DNA from: Pilasporangium apinafurcum
Taxonomy: Eukaryota; Oomycota; Peronosporomycetes; Pythiales; Pythiaceae
Reading direction: 5' to 3'
Length of the DNA stretch: 64,000 bases
Assembly (NCBI GenBank): GCA_001600495.1
Contig: BCKE01000019.1
Location: forward strand, 477,717-541,716
In this document: piece after piece, positions 53,987 through 64,000 of the stretch
Numbering within the stretch: the stretch's first letter is position 1
Layout of the letters: each line of letters opens with the position of its first letter
Made by a program: the position numbers and the translations under genes
The notes under the pieces: model-generated
Seen by the model: only the letters and a program-made list of their open reading frames with translations
The model's database searches: none
Told to the model about the DNA's origin: nothing

Positions 53987-54742
53987 TTAACTATTGAAGA
54001 TGCGCGTATAGAGTTGATCATGCATGGCCTGGATCAGATCTAGCAATGGGGCTGACGAATACGAGTCCTCGATCAATCGATCTTTCTTACTCTGGAACAC
54101 TTTCTCCACCAATGGACCCATTTCAAACTGAAGTCGCGTCGCCTCAAATGGCCCAATGAGGTTCAGTCGCGTAGCAGCACTGAGTGTATCTCTCAACACG
54201 AAGAAGAGGTACATGCGCTGACAGGTAGCCGCATCTACATTCAACAACGCTGTCACCAAGCCAAACATGACTGTGTGGTGGATACCCAGCTGCTTGTGCC
54301 GTTTGGACGCTTTGCGAATTGTCACCAGCACCTGAAAGCGGTCATTGGGGGCGGAATGATACGTGGAAATAGCAAGACGTAGCAATGCTGCTCCCTGTGC
54401 AATGGAAGCTTTCTTCGCCACGTGGTTCGAGATCAACGCTGTCGCTCGCGCATTCAAGCTCAGAAATGCATCAACAATCGCTTGTTCCTGTTGCAAGTGG
54501 CTACTCGCGGCAGAATGCATGGAATAAACAATCGGGAGCGCGAAATTGGCCGTTTGATGCACGGTGGATGAGAGGAATTGACGTAGTGATACCGAGTCGT
54601 TGTCCTTCGAGACGATTTTTTCCTGCACAGCAGCCTCTAACCCGTTCGAGTGTGCGAATCCACCGGTTGGATAGAGTGAATCAACCATCTGCCACACCAC
54701 CCAGTCTTTCGTGAAGCCATCATTCCCTGGTATTGATGCCAT
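53987..54742 (-). CDS. ureF: Urease accessory protein UreF
   Basis: This single-exon gene encodes 251 residues from an ATG at 54742. The diagnostic UreF stretch is clear near the N-terminus: DSLYPTGGFAHSNGLEAAVQ. It is followed by the all-helical body typical of the family and a late GPFEATRLQFEMGPLVE segment. UreF works with UreD/UreH and UreG to deliver nickel to apo-urease. None of those partners is present in this window, so they would be encoded elsewhere. The length is normal for the family, and the C-terminal helical tail extends to the stop without truncation. Confidence 0.88.
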   Translation of the reverse strand: MASIPGNDGFTKDWVVWQMVDSLYPTGGFAHSNGLEAAVQEKIVSKDNDSVSLRQFLSSTVHQTANFALPIVYSMHSAASSHLQQEQAIVDAFLSLNARATALISNHVAKKASIAQGAALLRLAISTYHSAPNDRFQVLVTIRKASKRHKQLGIHHTVMFGLVTALLNVDAATCQRMYLFFVLRDTLSAATRLNLIGPFEATRLQFEMGPLVEKVFQSKKDRLIEDSYSSAPLLDLIQAMHDQLYTRIFNS

Positions 54743-54913
54743 TTTCCTTGTTGTTCAGTGTTTCTCCTGATTGTGAATGCATGAAAAATGATGTGCATGC
54801 TGGCGATGCTCATCTGATCGCAAGACCTTCTTCTAAAAAATCTGATTCTATCACAACAATGAAAATATACAAATCTGATTCTGAATTTAGGGCTACTCAA
54901 GAAGAGGACTCGC

Positions 54914-55759
54914 TTAAGATTTTGACTGCTGTTGTTTGTCTACAATGAACTTTACGCGGAAGATATCGCCGCCTTGGTCTTGAACGAATTTCTCACGGTC
55001 GGTGGGGATGCCAAACGGATTCTGATGCAATGCATCAAAGTCGAAGCATCTCGATCGCTCAAAGACCTCGACCATGTACATAAAGAGCTCTTCGACGTCG
55101 GTCTGTACGTATATTGGTGTGCCATCATTCAGCAGCCGTGCAAGTTCAGCGACAAATTCGTCAGTCACTAGTCGCCGTTTTAAGTGGCGTTTCTTCATCC
55201 ACGGGTCCGGGTGGAAGATGGAAACGCTCTTGACAGGTGCTGGGAAGGATGGGATCAGCAATTTCTGTTGGAAATTTATGTTCGCATGCAGAAATGCCAA
55301 GTTTGTGAGATTGCGCTGCTTTGATTCTTGGATGGCTTCATGGATGACGTTTTGTCGAATTTCTACACCCACGTAATTCATGTGTGAAGTATTCTGCTTG
55401 GCAACGTTCATCAAATACTTTCCACGAGCACACCTATCCAACCGGAATCAAATGCAAAATGATGAGTTAGATAAACTACAATGAAAATCGCGGTATAGTA
55501 GAACTAAAAGAACTCTTTACCCAATGTCCAGATGAATCGGCAGCGACGTGTCAGCAAAGCATGCAGACCAGTCAGGCAGCTCAATCGGTGCTCGGTATTG
55601 CATGGACAACGGGTTCACGTGCTGTCGAAATCTGCGTGACACATTGGTGCTAGCTTCGCTGGTATCTGCTGTGCTAAAGTTACGTTGTGTCCATGTGCGT
55701 GTATTGTCAATGCAACGGCGCGCATAGCTTGTAGCATGCAACGTCAATTGTCTCCTCAT
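54914..55759 (-). CDS. trmB: tRNA (guanine-N7)-methyltransferase (TrmB family)
   Basis: Exons 55521-55759 and 54914-55433 give 252 residues. The SAM-binding motif spans the intron (LDIGCARGKYLM). The TrmB signature follows, with YVGVEIRQNVI, then FHPDPWMKKRHLKRRLV, which binds tRNA and carries catalytic residues, and finally YVQTDVEE. It methylates G46 in the variable loop of tRNAs. The N-terminus (MRRQLTLHATSYARRCIDN ...) is Arg/Ser/Thr-rich without acidic residues over its first stretch and looks like a mitochondrial targeting presequence, so the enzyme may act in the organelle. The bacterial-type TrmB appearance agrees with that. The start at 55759 is the first ATG in frame. Confidence 0.87.
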
Positions 55760-56061
55760 GCTTCTGCTCACGGCTGTCAAACTGATCTGATCCAACAGCT
55801 ACGATTGTTTTTAACATTAGACGGCTCTCTATTCAGATGTCCAGTCAATTGGTAAAAAGAAAAGGCTGTCAGTATTTATCGATTTTTATTGGCTAAAATA
55901 AAGATTCATACGTTATGAGTGGTCAAAAATGGATTGTCATGCTTGGTCCGACACGTCACACAGCGACTTGAGTGGCGCTGTCTACTTCCAGCACAAGAGA
56001 GACGAGATAAACGTGGCCAGACGCTGAACTAGCTTATTCAATCTCTGCTGTTCTTCTCAAA
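55760..56061. other. Bidirectional promoter gap
   Basis: This 302-bp region lies between divergent genes. TTATTCAATCTCTGC, about 30 bp before the plus-strand ATG, is a loose initiator-like match. No gene is present. Confidence 0.4.
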
Positions 56062-57401
56062 ATGGATGAGAATACGAGCGGTATCTGGGCCGCATACCAT
56101 GAAACATATGGCCGCAAGACACTATCACAATTGGATTTTCAGCGGTCAAGCACTGGATGGCAGTACTCGCTCCACAATGGCTTTGAGATCTGGTGGCTTG
56201 CCGGCATGCCCATCACGTTAGTATTTCTGCTGACGCTGCTAAGCTTTTCAGTCGTATCAGGGATGAGTGGACTGCAGCGAAAAATACGCTGGAAGCTTTC
56301 CTTGCCGACGTTCCTCTGGAAATGGATCGCCCGTATAACTGGTGTTTCCGATGTTGTCTTCCGGCCATCGAGTACTGGGCATTCCATGGAGAATTTGAAG
56401 GTAAAGTGCCATGATCCGTTATATATATACTGTGCGGATATTAAAATGCCACTCATAATGCTAGATACCACGTCACATTGCTGTGATAATGGATGGCAAT
56501 CGTCGGTACGGGAAGCAAAAATATGGCGCAGGCGTGCGCGGTCATTCTGATGGCAGCAAGACGCTTGTGGCGTTCACAGACTGGTGTATCGATGCAGGCA
56601 TCAAGGCGCTGACGGTGTTTGCGTTCTCTACAGGTATAATGGCTGGTCTGACGATCAATATGGTTAAGAAACATAGATAGATTACCGGTTTTTTGTTGCG
56701 TAGAGAACTGGAACCGCGAGCAAACCGAGGTGGATGCGTTGATGGGACTCTTCAATCAGTTTATGCATCAAATCGTACCAGAGGCGTTGAAACGCGACAT
56801 TCAGATACGTGTGCTGGTCTCGGATGGCCGCAAATTCCCATCCCACATTACTGAGGCAATTGACGAAATTCATGCCAAGACCAAGGACTGTCAATCCTTT
56901 AATCTCAACATCTGCGTCAGGTATAAACATGCATCTTTGCTATAATCTACATAACGTTTCCTTTCTTAACTAAGCTTGATTTGAATGTGGCTATTCAGTT
57001 ATGGTGCACGAGATGAAATCGTCGGCGCCTGCAAACGCATTGCCACCGAAGTTGCACGTGGTGAAACAGCCATCGATGAGATCAATGAAGATTTGCTCAG
57101 CCAGCGCATGCTCACCGCGTACGTTGTAATGTTTTTCCTTCTCATCACTCGTTGAGCGAACACATAAGGAAGAAGCTAACGGAGGTGTCTCGATTTTGAC
57201 TTTGGTCATTGTAGAGGTTTACCTGATCCAGACATTCTGTTGCGCACGTCAGGGGAGATCCGCATTAGCAATTTCCTCTTATTTCAAATTGCGTACTCTG
57301 AATTGATCTTTGTGGAAAAATTCTGGCCGGAGATCACACAGGATGATCTCCACGACATCATCGTCGAATTCAACCGCCGCAAACGCCGCTTTGGTAAGTA
57401 G
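56062..57401 (+). CDS. cis-prenyltransferase (dehydrodolichyl/undecaprenyl diphosphate synthase)
   Basis: Exons 56062-56400, 56465-56633, 56704-56920, 56999-57118 and 57215-57401 join to 343 residues. Exon 1 encodes a 113-residue leader with a hydrophobic segment ([13 protein letters not shown]) that may anchor it in a membrane. From exon 2 the catalytic domain is unmistakable: [15 protein letters not shown] (catalytic Asp), then [18 protein letters not shown], and the C-terminal [23 protein letters not shown]. The enzyme extends farnesyl diphosphate with cis isoprene units to make dolichol or related carriers for protein glycosylation. The reading frame ends at TAG after RRFGK; that GGTAAGTAG also resembles a splice donor, so a further exon is possible. 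A second long open frame overlaps exon 1. Confidence 0.87.
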
Positions 57402-57751
57402 ACAACGAGTGCAATGCAGTTGAGCTTGTTAAGCTTAGCATGAAAAAGCACAGCCAAATGTTCCATACATACACAACAATGAGGGGGGAAAAATATTTTG
57501 GAACACTTGGCGTTTCATCTAGATAGTAGCTTTGGCAAAAGCTGAAGCCATCTATCCCATTTTCGTTATCTGATCCTTGAGGCTTTTCCCTCCAAAACCC
57601 AAGCTGGTCTTTCCGCCTATACCATCCTAATTTTATGTAAAATAGGATAAAATGCCTGTTTTCACCTTGTAAAAAGTTCAAAAAAAGGATTATCCTGACG
57701 TTTTTGGTTATCTCTGCGCTTCGCCCAGTGTTGTTCCCACACTGAAAGTAA
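57402..57751. other. Intergenic, ADA2 promoter region
   Basis: This 350-bp region has no gene. It holds 3' flanking sequence of the prenyltransferase and the upstream region of ADA2. No clear core promoter motif is visible. Confidence 0.4.
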
Positions 57752-59679
57752 ATGAATATGACGACGAGTGGGGTGGGTGTGCCAGAAGCAGACGCGTCGG
57801 TGAAGATGGAGCAGCCATCGCGCGACACTACGACGATGGAAGGGACGCCGCCAGCCAAGAAGAAACAGCGTGTCGCCTCGGCATCCACAGAAAAAGTGGC
57901 GGAGAATTCAACTTCTTACTCTACCGCAACAACAACAACAACCATCGCTAGCAAATCTAGCGGGAAACCCAAGTTTTGTATCAATTGTCAGAAGGACCTC
58001 ACACGCAATATCCGTATTACGTGTGTAGAATGCATATCACCAACGACCGGGCAGCCGCTTATTGAAATTTGCATCGAGTGTTTCGCTGTGGGGCTGGAGC
58101 TTGGTGACCATAAGAAGACGCACAAGTACACTGTCTCCGACTGTTTGGCATTTCCAATTGTGCGTGAGCCCTCGACAAATCCTAGCGCTGCTGCATCAAC
58201 CAACATAACAGATGGTAGTATTTTAACAACGCCGGTGAAAGAAGCAAGCTCTGCATCGATTGCAAATGACTGGTCTGCTGATGAAGAGCTATTGCTGCTG
58301 GAAGGGATTGAAATGTTTGGCATGGGCAACTGGAAGGATATCGCCGAGCACGTCGCGACCAAAAGCGAAAAGAAATGCGAAACGCACTACATGACTGCTT
58401 ATTTAGGTACAAGCGACTTGATGCCGCGGTTTCTTGACGATCAAGAGCCAATTGAATCAAATACATTGGAAGGCAAGCCACCTCCATCCGCCACGCCGAC
58501 CACTGCAGGCGATACTATCAATACTACAACGTTTCCAGAGAGAAATGGCACGAGTGAGTTAGCAGGATATATGCCACTGCGTGGCGATTTCGACGTGGAA
58601 TACGATAACGAAGCAGAGCTGATCCTGGCAGACATGGAGTTTTCCGAAGATGACCAGCCTACAGAACGCGAACTGAAACTGCGAATTATTGAAATCTATA
58701 ACAAGAAATTGGATGAGCGTGAACGGCGGAAGAAATTTGTGGTCGAACGTGGGTTATTGGATTACAAGCGCCACCAACAAATGGAGCGTCGACGGCCGAA
58801 GGATGAACGGGAACTGATCGCGCAGATGCGACCGTTTGCGCGCTTTCAAACACCGAAAGAGCACGAAGAATTGCTGAACGGCCTCATTACAGCGATGAAA
58901 CTTCAGAAACAGATCATGTTGTTGCAAGAATACCGCAAGAATGGTGTACGCACATTGGCGGAAGCAGAGCTTTACGATATTGAAAAGAAGAAACGTGAAA
59001 CCGAGCAAGCGCTGCAAAAGCAACGCGACAGCGCAGCGTATTTATACGAGTCCGGACGGCCTGCATCTAGTGGGAGAGACCGTGCAAGTCGATGGCTCAA
59101 TCGGGAACAAAGTGCAAATAACGAAACTACTAGTGAGAAAACTGGACGGGAAGGTGACCATCCACGAACAAGAGGTAGTGTTGGCGTAGGTGCTGCAAGT
59201 ACAGTTGCAAACGGGGCTAGCAGTTCGTCTGGATTTTTGATTGATGGTACTCCTGGCTGCCATTTACTCACCCCAAAAGAGAAGGAGTTATGTTCAAAGC
59301 TGAAGCTGCTACCAAAGGTATTTCTTCTATATATATTTTTTCGATGTATTGATATGGATATGAGTAGCTGATAACGTTTGTATATCTCGTTGTGTTTGGT
59401 GTTACAGCATTATTTGGTGATCAAAGATGCATTGGTGCGCGAGTGTCATCGATTAGGATACTTGACAAGGTCTACAGCGAATGAAACGGTGAAAATAGGT
59501 AGGTTCTGCGACAGAGTCTACGCTAATCAGTAGGATATTGGCGTTCTGGAATTTACACTGACAGAGTTCTCTATTAATATTTCTAATATCCAGACGTGAA
59601 GAAGACAGGTGAAATTTACGATTTTTTCGTGAAATGTGGCTGGGTCTACACCGAAAAAAGCCCCATTGTCAAAGAGTGA
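57752..59679 (+). CDS. ADA2: Transcriptional adaptor ADA2
   Basis: Exons 57752-59317, 59408-59498 and 59594-59679 encode 580 residues. A Thr-rich N-terminus with PPAKKKQR is followed by a ZZ-type zinc finger (about residues 75-133, FCINCQ ... CVEC ... CIECF ... H). Next is a SANT/Myb domain (about 172-217, DWSADEELLLLEGIEMFGMG and GNWKDIAEHV). A charged helical middle and a C-terminal SWIRM domain follow (LCSKLKLLPKHYLVIKDALV, ending KKTGEIYDFFVKCGW). This order is diagnostic for ADA2, the partner of GCN5 histone acetyltransferase in SAGA-type complexes. The last two short exons complete the SWIRM domain, and without them the frame ends early in intron sequence. Confidence 0.9.
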
Positions 59680-59727
59680 GTCCATCTTGATATTCATCGC
59701 TGCTTCTGTATTTATAAACCAACTCAA

Positions 59728-60033
59728 TCACGCTTCTTTTCTCTGCGTATGTACTGCAGTTTCTCCATCTCCAAAGGTGAAGACATCGTCCACGACTCCA
59801 AAAAGCAAAGCACTGGCCACGTAACCTCCCAAATCTCCAGCCTCGATCACGCCAGCAAAACCAGTAGTTACGACCGTACCAACCACACCAGCAACAGCCA
59901 TCCCAATCAACAAGGATAACGCAGGAACGACATCATCTTCTACAACGCCATTGAGGGACAAAGTCGACGAAATGAGCACCAATCCAGGCAGCAATAAACA
60001 GCAAATGGCCACCACTGTGTACCTAAGAGTCAT
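59728..60033 (-). CDS. Small hydrophobic or secreted protein
   Basis: An intact 101-codon frame starts at an ATG at 60033, convergent with ADA2. It begins with a signal-peptide- or anchor-like segment (YTVVAICCLLLPGLVLISS). A second hydrophobic stretch follows (ALSLLIGMAVAGVVGTVVTT), then a third, weaker one (YVASALLFGVVDD). No cysteine-rich effector pattern, RxLR or known family is visible. It could be a small membrane protein. Its stop is 48 bp beyond that of ADA2, so it might overlap the ADA2 3' UTR. Coding status is plausible because the hydrophobic pattern is coherent, but it is not proven. Confidence 0.5.
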   Translation of the reverse strand: MTLRYTVVAICCLLLPGLVLISSTLSLNGVVEDDVVPALSLLIGMAVAGVVGTVVTTGFAGVIEAGDLGGYVASALLFGVVDDVFTFGDGETAVHTQRKEA

Positions 60034-60181
60034 AGTGCATCATTGAGTCTAACTAAAAGCAATACCGTATGTTTTACCCTTGCGAACTGGTTAATTATAC
60101 AATCGATACTTAATTGAGTGCACGCCCAACACGCTTCTCTCACTCAAAGCCTCAGCATCCCCAAGAACAAAGAAAACTGGA

Positions 60182-62346
60182 ATGAGCATCTTGGATGAGA
60201 TCACTGCGCAGCGGCGGCTGGACGTAGTGGCTGCAAAGCAGGGTGTCTCGAAAGAAGTGCTGCAACAGAAAATTGCGGAGATTGAGGCGGTCTATGGGTC
60301 TGCGTTGAACGTCCTGGATCGACTTAATGCCCCTACTGTAAGTGAAAGGCAAAGGATACAATTATCACTACAATGATTGAAATCGTTACTCAAATTGCGT
60401 GCTCCCTGTGTTTATATACTGCTATTGGCTTTCTGGCTTGTTTTATCAGAAACGTGGGTGGTCTAATGTGGCATTAGCAGCGGAGTTTAAACGCGCGAGT
60501 CCCAGCAAAGGCGACATCGCCGTTGGTCTCGATATCAAAGGTGATCAATGAGCTAATGGCTGTGTCTATAGCTGCTCGCATAAACGAAGAATTATATTGA
60601 ACTGACTTGATGTTGTGTAGAGCAAGTGCATGCGTATGCATCTGGTGGTGCAAGTATGATCTCGGTGCTTACTGAACCCAAATGGTTCAAAGGGTCACTA
60701 GAGGATATGCGCACGGCTAGAGACACCGTGGAAAGCATTCCCGATCGCCCAGCCATCTTGCGAAAGGATTTCATTATTGATGAGTATCAATTGCTGGAAG
60801 CGCGTGCGTATGGTGCCGATTGTGTGCTGCTTATCGTGGCGATATTGACACCAGAAGAACTCGTGAAACTCATTCAGGTAAGATTGGATTATGGATACAA
60901 AGAGCTGATACGTCAAGTCACTGAGTATTTGTATACTGATACTGAATATGGACTATGTGGGGCAATAGGCTACTATCGCACTAGGCATGTATCCGTTGGT
61001 GGAAGTGAACTGTGTCGAAGAACTCGATATCGCCTTGAAAGCTGGTGCCAGGTCAGAATTAGCCTATTAATTATCTATTTGGTCATGAAAGCAACTAAAA
61101 TGGTCATCCTTTTATACCAATTGAATGTAGATTAATTGGTGTCAATAACAGGAACCTGCGTACGTTCAAAGTAGAACTGGATACAACCGTCATCATCGCC
61201 AATTCACTTCGCAGTCGCGGCATCCCGTTGGGCCGCGAAGGCGTCACATTGTTTGCACTCAGTGGCATTCATTCTCGCGCCGATGTCGTGAAGTTTGAGA
61301 CCTGTGGTGCGCGAGGTATTCTCGTCGGAGAGTTTCTTATGAAAAGTGGCAATGTTGAGACCACGATCGAGCGGCTGTTGATGGCACGTCGCCAGTCACT
61401 GGAGCTGGCGGAATCGCCACCACTCGCCAAGATCTGTGGTGTCACAACTGTGGCATACGCTAAAGCAGCGCTGCGTGCTGGTGCGAATCTGATTGGCATG
61501 ATTTTCGTCGAAGGTACGCCACGCCAGATTCAAATTGAAGAAGCGAAAAAGATCGTCAGTGCGGTGCAGCAATATGGAGAGCGAACTGGACCTGTGCTAC
61601 CCGCTGCTTTGGAGAACCACCTCGCGGGTGGTGCCACCAGTACATCCGATTGGTTTCACCGAAATGCACTTGCACTCCGAGATGTGTGTTCGCGGATTCC
61701 ACTGGTTGTTGGGGTGTTCTCCAATCGATCTGCTGAAGAAATGAATGCTATCGCGGAAGAAGTTGGGTTGGATATTGTGCAATTGCATGGTGATGAAGGG
61801 TTTGCGATCTGTAAAGACGTCAAGTTCCCGACCATCCGTGTCATGCACCTACCGGACACAATCACTACTGACAGTGTCGACCCTGAGGGCATTCTTCACC
61901 AAGTACAAGGAGGTATGAAGTGCAATGAATGCAATAGCATCGGTTTCGTCTATAGAATCATGATGATTATTAACGTTGTGCATTATACTGTCTGTGGTGC
62001 GTTTGTGTTGGTTTACTGAGTAGGGTTGGCAAATTTCTTGCTACTGGATACGAGCGTGAAGGGCCAGCAGGGTGGCACTGGTGTCACCTTTGACTGGAAA
62101 ATTGTGAATGCCTTCACGCAAGTAAGACTACCATGTCTGATGGCTGGTGGACTGACCCCAGAGAACGTTGGAAAAGCCATCGCGACTGTCCATCCCCTCG
62201 GCGTGGATGTGAGCAGTGGCGTCGAGGTGAAAGGCTCGCCAGGAGTGAAAGACCTGGACAAAGTGGCGACGTTTTTGAAAATGGTGAAGGACTATTTTTC
62301 GGTTGCGACGCTCAAGATTGACGAAGAACAAGAACTGCGCAATTAA
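60182..62346 (+). CDS. trpCF: Indole-3-glycerol-phosphate synthase / phosphoribosylanthranilate isomerase fusion
   Basis: Six exons (60182-60337, 60450-60540, 60621-60877, 60969-61051, 61131-61912 and 62024-62346) give 563 residues. The N-terminal half is IGPS (TrpC), with [45 protein letters not shown] and [11 protein letters not shown]. The C-terminal half is PRAI (TrpF), starting [13 protein letters not shown] with the catalytic Cys. It continues with [21 protein letters not shown] and [15 protein letters not shown] with the catalytic Asp, and ends with [10 protein letters not shown]. The protein performs steps 3 and 4 of tryptophan synthesis from anthranilate. The order is as in E. coli TrpC; it lacks the glutaminase domain that fungi place in front. 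Confidence 0.93.
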
Positions 62347-64000
62347 ATCTATCAGAGCAACAATAAGAAAAATAAAATGTGTTTGTTTTTGCTGGTACTC
62401 CAGCTGTGTTTCCTTCTTCACAGGGAGCTTACGTGAATTGATCAGGAATGGATCCGCAAGGGAGTGTGCTAAAGCGTTGTTTCATCTAATAACAATTCTC
62501 AGTTACTGCCGGCTAGAATCAGGGATAAATCGTCGACGGTCCGGAATCTCAGTTGCAGAAGTGGGTTTTGGCCACTCAGTATATAAAGTTGCGCGTATGG
62601 TTAGAATACATGTATATGTGTCTTATATGGAAATTGTCATTCTATTTAAATTTAGGGTGAAAACAATGAAAGCATATATAGAGAAAACAAAAAAGAACAA
62701 AACCCAAAAATTGTTGAAATGCTGATGAATCACGTTGATCAGACACTGGTAGAGTCGGCTTGCTATTGCGAAAATGATTCTGAAGTGACCATTGTCCAAG
62801 TCGAAAGAAGACTTGCGAGCCACACGAAGTGCTATCAGCCATTCCGAAAATGTCGGATCCGTATTCGGGTTTAGTCTGGATCGGGTTTCAATTTTTAGAA
62901 TCCATATGGTTATGGGTAATTGAACCCGTGGATTGAACACTGGATCGGTTCAGTTGCTCCTGTTGGATTGATCTGATCGGCTAATTGGATCGATCCAATT
63001 GTTTGAAATCTTTTGGATCTGAAGAGTCACGGCTTCTTGAAGAAGTCCGTTCAATTAGTGGGAGATTTTATTCATTTATATACAGGAATTGCATGGAATT
63101 TCATTAACTCACTTAATAGTGGTGTGAAATTTATCTACTCATACACAAGCAATCGAATATTCCCCTCCATGTCGCTGGAATAGTAGTTGGAACTTGTTTC
63201 GTTATTGTCTGCATGCGACACCTGGAAGCGTCAAGAAGGTAAGTGATGTTTGGTTCTAGGAAGGGCTTTTTAGCGCCTTTATTCAGTTGTCATTGGAGCT
63301 GGAGGAGGATTGTAAGATCTCCCCCTTACTTTGCGCAGTAGATTAAAATTTGAGGTGAACTCATTATAGCCTTATCTATTTTCACGTCACACCTCTACCA
63401 TGCTACGCTTCTATATCCATTATCTATGTCCATGAATAATATATGCAGTTTGACACATGTAAAATACATACAACTTGGTAAACTCTAACCGTGAGTCGAT
63501 TAACTGATTGGAAGGATTGACCAGTGTTCGCTCTCAGCATAGTTCCCTTGTATATATAGTTCATATCGATCTGTGTATACCCCCACGAGAGGTTTAGCTC
63601 AATACCAACGAAATCGATATCTGTATACAGTACTTTTAGCGATTGTATTAATAAAAGGATCTAAGAAATATTCGAGTTAATCGAATTGATAGATTTCTAA
63701 TCGTTATTTTGTATATCGTATATTGGTTCGAGCACTGAACACACTTCCAATTGTTATTCGATCAATTGACTCGATAATCAAATCGACTTGATCTGGTCAG
63801 TTTAGCCTTGTCAATTGCCGTGTCATCGGCTATGTCCAGTAGTCTCTCTGAAAACCTCCTGTCTCGATGTGAGCAACGTTGCGATGTTTCGAGCTAAAAA
63901 TCATCATTCACGTCAAAGTGCACAGTGGTGAGAGGTCTATTGTGTGCAAAGACGTGCGAAAAGGGAGGAAATGAGAGGATGTAATGAATAATAACAATAC
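62347..64000. other. AT-rich intergenic tail, no gene seen
   Basis: No coding region is supported in these 1.65 kb. A GATC-rich patch near 62940-63020 contains the palindrome ATTGGATCGATCCAAT and several GGATC/TGGAT repeats. The rest is AT-rich with only short frames. It may be old repeat sequence, but no terminal repeats or element genes are visible. Confidence 0.45.

Noticed and set aside
62940-63020. GATC-rich palindromic patch as a transposon end
   Set aside because: No matching terminal repeat, target-site duplication or element gene was found nearby.

Overview
The window is a gene-dense eukaryotic segment of moderate GC content, with about 23 protein genes on both strands. Genes are either single-exon or interrupted by short introns of roughly 45-95 bp with GT..AG ends. 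Several lines point to an oomycete (Albugo/Phytophthora-type stramenopile). A CTTCATTCTTCAATTT element 38 bp upstream of a secreted carboxypeptidase closely matches the oomycete initiator plus flanking-region core promoter. There is an LRR receptor kinase of the TKL class, a RING plus PX fusion protein, a bifunctional IGPS-PRAI tryptophan enzyme, and a flagellar WD-repeat protein, which fits an organism with zoospores. The species assignment is inference.

Layout. 0.5-13 kb: a giant WD40/EF-hand protein (minus), a six-exon COMT-like O-methyltransferase (minus) and a divergently placed LRR protein (plus). 13.4-24.3 kb: a two-repeat voltage-gated cation channel (plus), then on the minus strand a RING-PX protein, a three-exon cytidine-deaminase-fold protein and a four-exon ankyrin protein. 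24.5-26 kb: a decayed stretch with nine ambiguous bases, the C-terminal end of a Fanzor/TnpB-like RNA-guided nuclease, and a hairpin-rich, tRNA-like segment directly 3' of it. 26-37.6 kb, all minus: a nucleotidyltransferase of the TUTase/poly(A) polymerase class, a CFAP44-type ciliary protein, and the kinetochore protein NUF2. 38.3 kb: a short diverged copy of the CFAP44 C-terminus.

39.3-42.7 kb is the most unusual structure. Two 997-bp arms in inverted orientation each carry the complete two-exon coding region of an AT-hook/zinc-finger protein. They flank a 1,370-bp spacer that contains an intact five-exon SNARE gene. The arms begin at the start codon and end 13 bp after the stop codon. 44.6-51.7 kb: a seven-exon LRR receptor-like TKL kinase whose LRRs sit on phase-2 symmetric exons, then two tandem secreted M14 zinc carboxypeptidases. 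52.2-62.3 kb: an unrecognised three-exon gene, UreF, a TrmB-type tRNA methyltransferase, a cis-prenyltransferase, the coactivator ADA2, a small hydrophobic protein and the tryptophan-pathway fusion. The last 1.65 kb has no gene that I can support.

Exon structures were worked out by hand from splice-site signals, reading phase and family motifs. For every multi-exon model given, the exon lengths sum to a whole number of codons. Most genes look like unrelated housekeeping, ciliary, chromatin or secretory genes packed closely, with no obvious pathway cluster.
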